A program made the translations under genes and the position numbers. The notes beneath the pieces were generated by a model. That model worked only from the letters and a program-made list of their open reading frames with translations, did no database searches and was not told the DNA's origin. Below are positions 50,172 to 59,624 of a stretch of 64,000 nucleotides of DNA, piece after piece. The stretch comes from Streptomyces sp. CG1 (lineage in GTDB: Bacteria; Actinomycetota; Actinomycetes; Streptomycetales; Streptomycetaceae), in assembly GCF_041080625.1 (NCBI RefSeq), contig NZ_CP163518.1, positions 9,293,501-9,357,500 on the forward strand, in the 5' to 3' direction. Position 1 is the stretch's first letter, and each line of letters starts with the position of its first letter.

Positions 50172-51554
50172 ATGAGCAAGCCGCTGAAGCAGATCCACCT
50201 GGCCGCCCACTTCCCCGGTGTCAACAACACCACCGTGTGGAGCGACCCGGCCGCCGGCAGCCACATCGAGTTCAGCTCCTTCGCGCACTTCGCGCGGACC
50301 GCCGAACGCGCCAAGTTCGACTTCCTGTTCCTCGCCGAGGGGCTCAGGCTGCGCGAACAGGGCGGGAAAATCTATGACCTGGACGTCGTCGGCCGCCCCG
50401 ACACCTTCACCGTGCTCGCCGCGCTGGCCGCCGTCACCGACCGGCTCGGCCTGACCGGCACCATCAACTCCACGTTCAACGAGCCGTACGAGGTGGCCCG
50501 CCAGTTCGCGAGTCTCGACCACCTCTCCGGCGGCCGCTCCGCGTGGAACGTCGTCACCTCCTGGGACGCCTTCACCGGAGAGAACTTCCGGCGCGGCGGC
50601 TTCCTGCCGCAGGAGGAGCGCTACTCCCGCGCCAAGGAGTTCCTCGCCACCGCGCACGAACTCTTCGACTCCTGGCACGGCGACGAGATCCTCGCCGACC
50701 AGGCCACCGGCACCTTCCTGAAGGACGCCCAGGCAGGCGCCTTCGTCCACCGGGGGCAGCACTTCGACATCCACGGCCGGTTCAACGTCCCGCGCTCCCC
50801 GCAGGGCCGCCCGGTGATCTTCCAGGCGGGCGACTCCGACGAGGGCCGCGAGTTCGCGGCGTCCAGCGCCGACGCGATCTTCAGCCGGTACTCGACGCTG
50901 AAGGAGGGCCAGGCCTTCTACACGGACGTCAAGGGCCGGCTCGCCAAGTACGGCCGCCGGCACGACCAGCTGCTCATCCTGCCCGCGGCGACGTTCGTCC
51001 TCGGCGACACCGACCAGGAGGCCGCAGAACTCGCCCGCGAGGTCCGCCGCCGGCAGGTCAGCGGCGCCACCGCCATCAAGCACCTGGAGTTCGTCTGGAA
51101 CCGGGACCTGTCCGCGTACGACCCGGAGGGCCCGCTGCCGGACGTCGATCCGGTGTTCGGCGAGGACCACATCTCCCGGGGCCGCGCCCAGGTGCGCATG
51201 TACCGGGACCCGATCGCCATCGCCCGCGAGTGGCGGCAGCTCGCCGAGGCCAACAAGTGGTCCATCCGCGATCTGGTCATCAACACGGGGAACCGGCAGA
51301 CCTTCGTCGGCGCCCCGGCCACGGTCGCGCGGACCATCAACGACTTCGTGCAGGCGGACGCCTCCGACGGCTTCATCCTCGTCCCGCACATCACCCCCGG
51401 CGGCCTCGACCCCTTCGCCGACAAGGTCGTCCCCCTGCTCCAGGAACAGGGCGTGTTCCGCACCGACTACGAGGGCACGACCTTGCGCGACCACCTCGGC
51501 CTCGCCCACCCGGACGCGGACACCACCCGGTCGCCCGAACGGGCTGCGTCGTGA
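50172..51554 (+). CDS. NtaA/SnaA/DszA-family FMN-dependent monooxygenase (YtnJ/CmoJ-like)
   Basis: A 460-residue enzyme of the NtaA/DszA branch of the luciferase superfamily. Family markers are LAAHFPGVNNTTVW, FLAEGLRLRE, TINSTFNEPYEVARQFASLDHLSGGRSAWNVVTS, NVPRSPQGRPVIFQAG and GTPATVARTI-like GAPATVARTINDFV. Members desulfurise sulfones or cleave C-N/C-S bonds using FMNH2 from a separate reductase. Bacillus YtnJ (CmoJ) belongs to the same group and acts in S-alkyl-cysteine salvage. Its stop overlaps the GTG of a broken third monooxygenase. Confidence 0.88.
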   Translation: MSKPLKQIHLAAHFPGVNNTTVWSDPAAGSHIEFSSFAHFARTAERAKFDFLFLAEGLRLREQGGKIYDLDVVGRPDTFTVLAALAAVTDRLGLTGTINSTFNEPYEVARQFASLDHLSGGRSAWNVVTSWDAFTGENFRRGGFLPQEERYSRAKEFLATAHELFDSWHGDEILADQATGTFLKDAQAGAFVHRGQHFDIHGRFNVPRSPQGRPVIFQAGDSDEGREFAASSADAIFSRYSTLKEGQAFYTDVKGRLAKYGRRHDQLLILPAATFVLGDTDQEAAELAREVRRRQVSGATAIKHLEFVWNRDLSAYDPEGPLPDVDPVFGEDHISRGRAQVRMYRDPIAIAREWRQLAEANKWSIRDLVINTGNRQTFVGAPATVARTINDFVQADASDGFILVPHITPGGLDPFADKVVPLLQEQGVFRTDYEGTTLRDHLGLAHPDADTTRSPERAAS

Positions 51555-51777
51555 AGTTCCTCGCGAGCACCCCGATCGTGCACCGGCCGTCCCCGGTATC
51601 CGGCGTCCGGAAACCGACGCATGCCCGCTTCCGCGAGGTCCGGGACTGGACAACGCCGTGCCGGCCGAAGAGCCGGGCTTCGACGGGTTCGGCGTGGGGG
51701 AGCGGCACGAGCGGCCGTTCCTCTCCTCCGCGCCGACGGTGGTCCTGAACCACCTGGCTGCCGCACCCGGCGCATAG
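51551..51777 (+). pseudogene. Truncated, frameshifted LLM monooxygenase
   Basis: GTG at 51551 overlaps the preceding stop (GTGA) and opens KFLASTPIVHRPSPVSGVRK followed by THARFREV. Near 51640 the frame shifts, and homology continues as LDNAVPAEEPGFDGFGVGERHERPFLSSAPTVVL (in two parts of the family N-terminus) until TAG at 51775. Only ~75 of ~350 codons remain. It was evidently the third gene of the monooxygenase operon. Confidence 0.75.
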
Positions 51778-51888
51778 ATGACGACGCGCGCCCCCACACA
51801 TGGGTATGGCCGCGGACGTCACCTCCCCGTAGGTGACGTCCGCGGCCGCTTCCCCGGTGCCGGACTGTGGTTTGTCGTCCGTGTGCCG

Positions 51889-52983
51889 TCACCAGCACAT
51901 GACCGCTGTCTCTCCCGATCCCCACGTCGAGTACAGCCGGACGCGGACGACATAGCGCCGGCCCTTGACGAGCCGGACACGGACGGCGGCGTTGTCCGGG
52001 CCGCCGCCGTCGTCGTGGCCCGCGAGGAAACGCGGCACCCCGTCGCGCTCCTCGAAGACCACGAGCACGGTGTCGGCGTCGCCGAAGGTGCCCACGGTGT
52101 AATCGCGGGTCTCCGGCGGCTCGACGGTGAAGTCGGCCTGCTCGCCCGGCCCGAGACCGAGCGGCGCCGACCGGAACGGCACCAGCGCGGCCGGCCCCGC
52201 GGGGTCGGCGGGCGGATACCAGCGCAGCACGAACTCCTTGTCGGCCGGCGACGGCCCGCCCGACGGACCCAGCCCCCCGCGGTACTGCTCCGGCTCCAGC
52301 ACCAGCCCCGGTCCGAACGGGAACGTCATCACCGACTGCGGATCCCACACCGAGCCGCTCGCCTCACCGGCGTCCAGCGCGCGCAGGACGTTCGTGTACG
52401 TCGTCTCCCGGCTCCAGAAGTTCGGCGGGCCCGCCAGCTCGGCGTACACGGCCTCGTCGTCCCAGTGCAGCCCGGCATACGGGCTCTGGTGCTCGTGCAG
52501 CATTCCGAGCACATGTCCGATCTGGTGCAGGACCGTACCCCGCTCCCCGGGCCCGGTCACGTCCCAGCCCAGGTTCATGGTGCGCTCGCTCCGGCCGACC
52601 GACAGCGCCTCCCGGCCCACCGCCGACCAGGAACCGCCGCCGGCCTGGAACCCGATCCGCAGCTCCGCCTCGCGCCGGTCGCCGACCTCGGCGAACGTGA
52701 CACCGATGCCGAGCCCCACCCATTCGCGGAAGGCATCACGGACCACGTCCCGCTGCTCCTCGCCGCCCGCCCACGACATCCGGCGCAGCTCACCGGTCCC
52801 GGGGACCGGGATCACCGAGGCGGCGGAGCCGTCGTCGACGTCGTCGAAGAAGGCGTAGTGCAGCACCGTCCCGTTGGCCCACATGCGCCGCCCGGCGAGC
52901 AGCGCGCCCAGCCGCTCGGCGGTCAGCCCCGGTGCGAAGCACGGGGCCGGCTGCCGCGGGAGCGAGCAGAGGCGTCGGGTCAT
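51889..52983 (-). CDS. Astacin/M12-like metzincin with altered zinc motif
   Basis: A 364-residue protein with M12A-like features. FREWVGLGIGVTFAEV precedes the zinc-binding helix HQIGHVLGMLHEHQSPY, and SVMTFPFG follows as Met-turn-like segment. All three His ligands of the HExxHxxGxxH motif are present, but the catalytic Glu is Gln (codon CAG), so the enzyme is predicted to bind zinc but be weak or inactive. There is no signal peptide; the start is the ATG at 52983. A beta-rich C-terminal domain (about 255-364) ends in VRVRLYSTWGSGETAVMCW. It is divergent from the LuxR-type regulator. Confidence 0.8.
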   Translation of the reverse strand: MTRRLCSLPRQPAPCFAPGLTAERLGALLAGRRMWANGTVLHYAFFDDVDDGSAASVIPVPGTGELRRMSWAGGEEQRDVVRDAFREWVGLGIGVTFAEVGDRREAELRIGFQAGGGSWSAVGREALSVGRSERTMNLGWDVTGPGERGTVLHQIGHVLGMLHEHQSPYAGLHWDDEAVYAELAGPPNFWSRETTYTNVLRALDAGEASGSVWDPQSVMTFPFGPGLVLEPEQYRGGLGPSGGPSPADKEFVLRWYPPADPAGPAALVPFRSAPLGLGPGEQADFTVEPPETRDYTVGTFGDADTVLVVFEERDGVPRFLAGHDDGGGPDNAAVRVRLVKGRRYVVRVRLYSTWGSGETAVMCW

Positions 52984-53078
52984 GCGGCCAGCCTGCCCGC
53001 CCACCGGTGCCGGGCGCCTGAGTCGGGGGCTACTCAAGTCACCCTGTATCAAACCTGAGTACACGCCCTCTGCATCAT

Positions 53079-54806
53079 GTGAGGACTGACGAACAGGACG
53101 CGAAGACGCTGGAGCTGCCCTGGCCGTTCACCGGCCGGGACGCCGAACTGGAGCTGGTGCGCGGGGCGTCGGCCGTCGGCCGGCCCGGCATCGTGGTGAC
53201 CGGACCGGCCGGCCACGGCAAGACCCGGCTGATCACCGAGGCGGTCCGGGACACGGAGCACGCCCTGGTGACCGGCACGCCCGAGGCCCGGAGCCTGCCC
53301 CTCGCGGCCTTCGCCCACCTGCTGCCCGACAGCGTCTCACCGCGCCGTGCGGTGCACATCCTGTCCGGCGTACGGCTCCTTGTCGTGGACGACGCCCATC
53401 TGCTGGACGAGGCCTCCGCCGCCGTCGTCCACCAGCTCGCCGTACACGGCCGTACCCGGCTGGTCGTGGCCGCCGTGGACGGCGCGCCCGCGCCCGCCGC
53501 CGTGTCCCGGCTGTGGACCGGGGAGCTGCTGCCCCGGCTGACACTCGAACCCCTGCCCTGCGAGGACACCGCCCGGCTCCTCGCCGCCGCCGGGCTGGAA
53601 CCGCTCACCGTGCGCCGTCTGCACCGGATGTGCCGGGGCGATCTGCGGCTGCTGCGGGACCTGGTCACTGCGCTCGGCCGGGCCGGACGGCTGACGTCCG
53701 TTCCCGGCACGGGGGAGCGGGCATGGCGGGGGGCGCTGCCGGTCACCCCGGCCGTGCAGGAGCGGGTTGCGCCCGTGCTCGAGCGCTCCCACCCCGGTGA
53801 ACGGGACGTACTCGGCCGCCTCGCGTTCGCCGAACCGCTGCCCCTGCCCTTGGACCACTTCGACCTGGACATCCTGGAGCGCCTGGAGACGGACGGTCTG
53901 ATCCACGTCGACGACCGGAGCGGCGCCGTCACCCTCGCCCACCCCCTGCACGGGGCGGCCCTGCGGGCCACGGCCGGGCGGCTGCGGGCCCGGCGACTGG
54001 CATCCGGTGCTCCTGCCGCGTACGGCCCGGCCCTGGAGGCCGAAGAGCGGCTGCTGGTACGGCGGATCGAGCAGCTGGATGTCCGGGCGCTGCCGACGCC
54101 CGTGGGGGAGTGGCTGGTCGCGGAGGGCGCCGTGCTGCCTGCCGGGTACGCCGCCGCACGCGCCCGGTTCGCGCGGCTGCGGGGCGAGGTGCGGGACGCT
54201 GCCGCTTGGGCTCGGGAGGGGTTGCGGGGTGCGCCGGGGGACGCGGGATGTCTTGCCGAACTCCGTTCAGTCGATGGTGAGTTGGGGGAGGCGAGTGGTG
54301 GCGATGTGTACGACCGCTACGACGCCGTACGGCTCGGTGAACCCGAACGGGTCGCCGGGCGGTTGCCGGCGGGCAGTGTCCTCGCGCGGCACGCGGACGC
54401 GCTGGCGCGGGGAGACGGGGCCGGGCTGGACCGGGTGGCCGAGGATCTGGAGGAGCGCGGGTTCTCGTTGTTCGCGGCGGAGGCGCGGGCGCAGGCTGTG
54501 CGGGTGCACCGGGACCCGCGGGCGGTGCGCGTTTCCCGTACCCGTGCGGTCGCGCTCGCACGCCGGTGCCAGGGCGCGAGGACGCCTGCGCTGGCTGGGC
54601 TGGTTCTTGGCGAACTGACCGCTCGGCAGCGGCAGATCGTGACCCTTGCCGCGGCGGGGCTCAGTAATCGGGAGATCGCCGAGCGGTTGACCTTGTCCGT
54701 GCGGACGGTGGGGAATCATCTGTACAGCGCCTATACGCGGCTCGGTACGGGGGATCGGGGGGCGTTGCCCTGGCTGGTGGAGTTGCCGGAGTGCGAGTCG
54801 GCATAG
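53079..54806 (+). CDS. LuxR-family regulator with N-terminal ATPase domain
   Basis: A 575-residue LAL-like regulator, short for that class (usually ~900). The N-terminal ATPase domain has Walker A GPAGHGKT (near residue 43) and Walker B LLVVDDAHLLDE. The middle holds helical repeats. The C-terminal LuxR HTH reads LTARQRQIVTLAAAGLSNREIAERLTLSVRTVGNHLYSAYTRLG (split between helices). The GTG at 53079 lies directly after an ATG-TGA pair, with a poor ribosome binding site. It is divergent from the metzincin gene and convergent with the CHAT gene, and could control either. Confidence 0.87.
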   Translation: MRTDEQDAKTLELPWPFTGRDAELELVRGASAVGRPGIVVTGPAGHGKTRLITEAVRDTEHALVTGTPEARSLPLAAFAHLLPDSVSPRRAVHILSGVRLLVVDDAHLLDEASAAVVHQLAVHGRTRLVVAAVDGAPAPAAVSRLWTGELLPRLTLEPLPCEDTARLLAAAGLEPLTVRRLHRMCRGDLRLLRDLVTALGRAGRLTSVPGTGERAWRGALPVTPAVQERVAPVLERSHPGERDVLGRLAFAEPLPLPLDHFDLDILERLETDGLIHVDDRSGAVTLAHPLHGAALRATAGRLRARRLASGAPAAYGPALEAEERLLVRRIEQLDVRALPTPVGEWLVAEGAVLPAGYAAARARFARLRGEVRDAAAWAREGLRGAPGDAGCLAELRSVDGELGEASGGDVYDRYDAVRLGEPERVAGRLPAGSVLARHADALARGDGAGLDRVAEDLEERGFSLFAAEARAQAVRVHRDPRAVRVSRTRAVALARRCQGARTPALAGLVLGELTARQRQIVTLAAAGLSNREIAERLTLSVRTVGNHLYSAYTRLGTGDRGALPWLVELPECESA

Positions 54807-54868
54807 TGTCTGTCGGGTGCCTGTTGCCGCCTCTTGTTCACTCGCCGCCCGTCACCATGGCACCGTGC

Positions 54869-57481
54869 TCACGCCGCCCCGAATGCCGCGAAAGCCCACC
54901 CCGTCGCCTGGTGCACCGGGTCTTCCGGCAAGGTGGCGCGGGCGTCGCGGAGGGACTCGGCCAGGGAGAGGCCTGTGTCCAGGCCCTTGTGGAGGGCCAG
55001 CATCAAAGGGACCACGGCCGCGTCGTTGACCGGGGCGCTGCTCGCCACCACTCCGGCCGTGCCGAGTGGCAGCAACGCGGTGACCAGGCCGAGGAGTTCG
55101 TCGGCGCCGACGGAGGCGAGGCGGGCGGTGTCGCAGCTGGAGAGGATGATCCGGTACGGGCTGCGGGTGAGCCGTTCGAAGTCGTGCACGATCAGGGGGC
55201 CGTCGGCCATGCGGAGGGCCGAGAAGAGGGGGCTGTCCGCGCGGAACGTGCCGTGGGCCGCGAGATGGGCGAGGGCCGCGCCGTCGAGGTGTTCCAGGAC
55301 GCGCGGGACCTGGGCCTCGTCGCCCTCCAGGACCGTCGCCGTGCCGTACCGGTCGGCCAGTTCGGGCACCTCCGCGCCGCCGGTGGCGAGGCCGGGGCCG
55401 CGGACCAGTAGCTGCCGGCCGCCCGGCGGCGGCTCGGTCTCGCGGGCGCGCAGCCAGCTGCCCGCCGACGGCGACACGCTGAGCACCCGCTCCCGCAGCG
55501 CCGGCAGCAGCGCCCACGGCACCCGGTGCAGCGCTCCAGGCGGCACGATCACCACCGGGCCGGAGCCCAGATGGGCGGCAGCGCCGCCCAGGAGCAGTTC
55601 CTGCAGCCGCAGACCCGCGGCCTCCACCAGCGGGAGCCGGGCCTCGGCGCCGGGGTGGGCGAGCCGGCGCAGCCCGGCCTGGACGTACTCGGCCTCGGCC
55701 ACCGCCTCGGCCAGCGGGCCGCCGGTGAAACGCCGTACCCGGCCCTGGCCGCACAGCAGGACGTGCACGTGTCCGTCGACGACCGCGAGTTCGACCAGGC
55801 GTGCCTCGCCGAGCCGGTCCAGCAGCCGGGCCACGTCGAAGCGGTCGCCCTCGTGCGGGGCGGCCCCGCGTATGTGGTGGGTGCGGGAGCGGATCTCCCG
55901 CTCCAGGCGCCGCTGTTCGCGCTCCAGCGCGGGCACCGGGCGGCCCTCCATCCGGGCCTCCTCGGCGCGGGCTGCGATCTCCCGGTAGGCGGTCAGGCCG
56001 CTCAGCAGCGCCGGGTCGGCGGGCGGCCGGGTGGGCGGTGCGGACAGCACGGTCGCCCGCCAGCGCTCGCTCCACTCCAGCAGCCGGCGCGGGGTGCCGT
56101 GGGCAAGGCTCACCTCCTGGGCCAGCGCGGCCAGTTCGGCGCCCTGCGCGGTGGCGTGGGCCCGCAGTTCCGAGGCGCCGAGCGTCATCCGGTGATCGTC
56201 CAGCACGTCCAGGCCGCACCGGCAGGCCTCCAGCACACCCCGCCGGGACCCGGCCGCCCGTGCCCGGAGCGCCTGTGCCGCCCAGCCCGTCACCCGGGCC
56301 GGCGGCGGCCCGCCGTGCCGGCTGCGCGCGGCCACCGCCAAGTGCCGTTCCGCGTCGGCCGTCCAGCCCAGCGACAGCGCGATGCGGCCTGCGAGCAGCG
56401 ACGCCTCCGGTGCGGCGGGCGAGCCGAAGGAGGCCAGCCTCGCGGCGACCGCCGCCGCGTCCGCGACCAGCCGGCCCGAGCGGCGCCCGGCCGCCACCCG
56501 CGCCTCGATCAGCACCAGCCGGGCGTGCGTCTCCCACCACGTCCGCCGCTGTGCCGCGAACAGCCGTACGGCGACGGCGGCGCGGGCTATCGCGGTGTGC
56601 GCGTCCCCGGCCGAACGGGCGGCCCGCGCGGCCGCCAGCAGCAGCTCGGCCTTGCGGGTCGACTGCCCGCCGATCCGGTCCAGCAGCGCGATCGCCGCGT
56701 CCGCCTCGGCGAGCGCCTCCGGGGCCAGTCCGGCCGCCATCAGCACCTCGCAGCGCCGGATGGACAGCATGTAGGTGGGCGTGCCGAGTTTCGCGTACCG
56801 CTCCTCGGCCTCGTCCAGCAGCCGTAGCGCCGCCGGAATGTCCCCGGACCGGAACGCGGCCAGGCCCCGGCTCTCCACCGCGTCGGCCTTGTCGTGCTCC
56901 TGGCCGGTGGTGTCCCACAGCCGCTCCGCCGCCGTGAAGTCCGCGACCGCCCGGTCCACCGCGCCGAGCGCCAGATGGACGGTGGCCCGCAGGGTCAGCG
57001 CCCGCGCGGTCCAGATGTCGTCCCCGACCTGCCGCAGCACGGGCAGTGCCCGCCGTACGTCCTCCAGCGCCTCCCGGTGCCGGCCCAGCACCCACCACAC
57101 GTACGCCCTCCGGTACAGCACCCGGGCCCGGGTGTGTCCGGTACCGCGCGCGACACCGCGCTCGAAGGAGGTGAGCCCCTGCCGCGTGCGCCCCGCGTGC
57201 ACCAGTGCGACCCCGAGCGTCGCGAGCACATCCGCCTCGCGGTCGGCTGACTCGGCGCGCGCGGCCAGGTCCCGGGCCTGGCGCAGATGCCGGAGCGCGA
57301 TCCGCAGATCGCCGAAGTCCCGCTGCCAGATACCCAGTACCTGGTGGGCGACGCTGGCGGGCAGCGGCTGCGGCCCGGCCCGCAGCACCTGTTCCGCGCG
57401 CGCCCGGGCCTCGCCCGGGTCGGCGAACACCAAGGGCAGCAGTTCGAGAACCGACTCGCCTTCCGCTGTCACGTCTCGCAT
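54869..57481 (-). CDS. TPR-CHAT caspase-like peptidase
   Basis: An 870-residue cytosolic protein. The first ~480 residues are TPR-type helical repeats (for example DREADVLATLGVALVHAGRTRQ and ARVLYRRAYVWWVLGRHREALED). A CHAT domain covers about 560-870, with catalytic His743 in LAAHGTFRAD and Cys783 in IILSSCDTARL, both intact. TPR-CHAT proteins are caspase-like proteases, some activated by partner binding (as in Craspase). It is divergent from an operon of subtilisin, sigma factor and small partner. The TPR region may be the sensor, and the sigma factor, its partner or the subtilisin could be targets. Confidence 0.92.
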   Translation of the reverse strand: MRDVTAEGESVLELLPLVFADPGEARARAEQVLRAGPQPLPASVAHQVLGIWQRDFGDLRIALRHLRQARDLAARAESADREADVLATLGVALVHAGRTRQGLTSFERGVARGTGHTRARVLYRRAYVWWVLGRHREALEDVRRALPVLRQVGDDIWTARALTLRATVHLALGAVDRAVADFTAAERLWDTTGQEHDKADAVESRGLAAFRSGDIPAALRLLDEAEERYAKLGTPTYMLSIRRCEVLMAAGLAPEALAEADAAIALLDRIGGQSTRKAELLLAAARAARSAGDAHTAIARAAVAVRLFAAQRRTWWETHARLVLIEARVAAGRRSGRLVADAAAVAARLASFGSPAAPEASLLAGRIALSLGWTADAERHLAVAARSRHGGPPPARVTGWAAQALRARAAGSRRGVLEACRCGLDVLDDHRMTLGASELRAHATAQGAELAALAQEVSLAHGTPRRLLEWSERWRATVLSAPPTRPPADPALLSGLTAYREIAARAEEARMEGRPVPALEREQRRLEREIRSRTHHIRGAAPHEGDRFDVARLLDRLGEARLVELAVVDGHVHVLLCGQGRVRRFTGGPLAEAVAEAEYVQAGLRRLAHPGAEARLPLVEAAGLRLQELLLGGAAAHLGSGPVVIVPPGALHRVPWALLPALRERVLSVSPSAGSWLRARETEPPPGGRQLLVRGPGLATGGAEVPELADRYGTATVLEGDEAQVPRVLEHLDGAALAHLAAHGTFRADSPLFSALRMADGPLIVHDFERLTRSPYRIILSSCDTARLASVGADELLGLVTALLPLGTAGVVASSAPVNDAAVVPLMLALHKGLDTGLSLAESLRDARATLPEDPVHQATGWAFAAFGAA

Positions 57482-57558
57482 GGTAGTGGCCTGCTGTATC
57501 AGACGGTGGCCCCACGGCTCTCACTGTCGAACACCGTCTTGTCGGGGGAGGAGACACC

Positions 57559-58989
57559 ATGGCACCACAGCGTTTCCACGAGCAGTTCGATCACATCCAG
57601 CGGGCGATGCCCGATGTGGCCCTGGCGCTGGGCCCGTACGACGACGACACCGCCCACTTCCTGTACGAGAAGGGTGTGGTGCTCGCCCGGGACGGCGAGG
57701 AGGCCCGGGTCGTCGAGGACACCGTGCGCGCGCATTTCACCGCGACGGCGGGACTCGTCCCCGACCATGTGCGCCGGGACGGCCCGCAGACCAACCGCAC
57801 AGGAGTGACCCGCATCCGGATCGGCGACCCCGCCGAGGGCACCGACAACGTCCCGCACGCCCTGCACGCCCTGCGCGGGGCCGAGGAGCGCCAGGGCCGC
57901 CGCCTGGCCGGCCGCAACCACGTCGTGCACATCGCGGTCAACGCCTGCCCGAGCGACGAGCCGGTGCCCGTGCCGCGCACCCAGCCGCCCAACCCGGCCG
58001 CCGCCGAGGGCCGTTACGACGCGGACAGCGCCGCCCGGGTCCTCGTGCTCGACACCGGCCTGGTGCACGACCACAGCGACTACCCGCTGCTCGCACACAC
58101 CACGGGCGACACACAGCCGGCCGAGACCGACGCCGACGGGGTGCTGCGCCAGTACTCCGGGCACGGCACGTTCATCGCCGGGATCCTCGCGGCCGTCGCG
58201 CCCAACACCGATGTGACCGTACGGAACACCATGAGCGACGCGGGCGCGATCCTGGAGTCCGAGTTCGGCGCCCGGCTCTTCGAGGCGGTCGACGAGGACG
58301 GCTGGCCCGACATCATCAGCCTCTCGGCCGGCACCACCACCGAGGGCACCGACGGGCTCATGGGCCTGGAGGCGTTCATGCGGGAACTGCGCGAGCAGCG
58401 CACCCTGCTGGTGGCCGCCGCCGGCAACAACTCCAGCAACGCGCGGTTCTGGCCCGCCGCCTACGCCGACCTGCCCGAGTACGCGGACAGCGTGGTGTCG
58501 GTCGGCGCGCTGAGCGCGGACGGCGAGAGCGAGGCCTGCTTCAGCAACCACGGCCCCTGGGTACGGGTCTTCGCCCCGGGCGAGCGCCTCACCAGCGCCC
58601 TCACCGGCTTCGCCGCGCCCGTGCCGTACGTCTACCAGCACTCCACCTACGACGCCTGCCGGTACGGCTTCGACTACTCCTGCACCTGCCAGTTCCCGCG
58701 CCACACCGGCGTGCTGAGCGAGGGCCGGGAGAGTACCGGCGCCAAGCCGCACCAGGTGATGTTCGACGGGCTCGCGCAGTGGAGCGGCACCTCCTTCGCC
58801 ACGCCGGTCGTCGCGGGCCTCGTCGCCGCGCAGATGACGGCACACCAGCAGCGCGACCCGCGCACCGCCCGCGACCGGCTGCTGGCGTCGGCCACGCATC
58901 GCGCCGAGGTGCGCGGGGCACGCGCCACGGTGCTCCGGCCGCCCACCTGGCGCCCGGCGCCGGTCGTCGACCCGGCGGTGCCCGTATGA
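57559..58989 (+). CDS. Cytosolic S8 (subtilisin-like) serine peptidase
   Basis: A 476-residue peptidase. The catalytic Asp165 is in VLVLDTGLV, His202 in GHGTFIAG, oxyanion Asn290 in AAAGNNSS and Ser412 in SGTSFATPVVAG. No signal peptide precedes it, so it acts inside the cell. The N-terminal ~155 residues form a non-catalytic domain (YDDDTAHFLYEKGVVLARDGE) that may be an inhibitory or binding module. A Cys-rich insert lies at about 360-395 (Cys367, 375 and 377). The ATG follows GGGGGAGGAGAC. It is the first gene of an operon with the sigma factor and is divergent from TPR-CHAT. Confidence 0.92.
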   Translation: MAPQRFHEQFDHIQRAMPDVALALGPYDDDTAHFLYEKGVVLARDGEEARVVEDTVRAHFTATAGLVPDHVRRDGPQTNRTGVTRIRIGDPAEGTDNVPHALHALRGAEERQGRRLAGRNHVVHIAVNACPSDEPVPVPRTQPPNPAAAEGRYDADSAARVLVLDTGLVHDHSDYPLLAHTTGDTQPAETDADGVLRQYSGHGTFIAGILAAVAPNTDVTVRNTMSDAGAILESEFGARLFEAVDEDGWPDIISLSAGTTTEGTDGLMGLEAFMRELREQRTLLVAAAGNNSSNARFWPAAYADLPEYADSVVSVGALSADGESEACFSNHGPWVRVFAPGERLTSALTGFAAPVPYVYQHSTYDACRYGFDYSCTCQFPRHTGVLSEGRESTGAKPHQVMFDGLAQWSGTSFATPVVAGLVAAQMTAHQQRDPRTARDRLLASATHRAEVRGARATVLRPPTWRPAPVVDPAVPV

Positions 58990-59048
58990 GGTCCGGGACG
59001 CTCCGCTCCACGGCGTACGATGACGTGCCGTACACGAAGGGTGGAGCC

Positions 59049-59624
59049 GTGGACCGCACAGAGGTCGGCGCGCTGGTCCAGTCCGCCGTCGACGGAGACG
59101 CCGCGGCCTGGAAGGCGTTGGTGGAGGGGATGAGTCCGCTGGTGTGGTCGGTGGTGCGCGCGCACCGGCTCTCCGACGCCGACGGGCACGAGGTCTACCA
59201 GACCGTGTGGTTCCGCTTCGCCCAGCACCTGGGCCGTATCCGCGAGCCCGACAAGGCCGGAGCGTGGCTGGCCAGTACGGCCCGCAACGAATGTCTGAAG
59301 GTGCTCAAGGCGGTGGCCAGGCTGACGCTGACGGACGACCCGCGGGTACTGGACCGGGCGAGCGAGGAGCAGACTCCGGAGGAGTCGCTGATCGCTTCGG
59401 AGGAGGCGGCGGACCGGGCCGAGCGGGTGCGCCGCCTGTGGCAGGAGCTGGACGGACTGGGGGAGCGCTGCCGGCAGTTGCTGCGCGTGCTGGTGGCCTC
59501 CCCGCCGCCCAGCTATGTGGAGGTTTCGGCCGCGCTCGGTATCGCGGTCGGCAGTATCGGACCCCTGCGGCAGCGCTGTCTGCGCCGGCTGCGGGCCCGG
59601 ATGAACGCACGGGGTGCGGCATGA
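59049..59624 (+). CDS. RNA polymerase sigma-70 family (ECF-type) factor
   Basis: A 191-residue ECF-like sigma factor. Region 2 reads AAWKALVEGMSPLVWSVVRAHRLSDADGHEVYQTVWFRFAQHLGRI (two adjoining helices), and region 4 LLRVLVASPPPSYVEVSAALGIAVGSIGPLRQRCLRRLRARM, with a recognition-helix-like end. The GTG at 59049 follows AAGGGTGGAG and is preferred. An ATG at 58986 overlapping the peptidase stop would add 21 residues. It probably directs transcription of the divergent or its own operon. No classical zinc anti-sigma factor lies adjacent; the next gene may take that role. Confidence 0.87.
   Translation: MDRTEVGALVQSAVDGDAAAWKALVEGMSPLVWSVVRAHRLSDADGHEVYQTVWFRFAQHLGRIREPDKAGAWLASTARNECLKVLKAVARLTLTDDPRVLDRASEEQTPEESLIASEEAADRAERVRRLWQELDGLGERCRQLLRVLVASPPPSYVEVSAALGIAVGSIGPLRQRCLRRLRARMNARGAA

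Noticed and set aside
54852..57560. 902-codon minus frame overlapping the TPR-CHAT gene in a different phase
   Set aside because: The frame is Gly/Arg/Pro-rich without domains. The 870-codon frame contains the TPR and the complete CHAT dyad.
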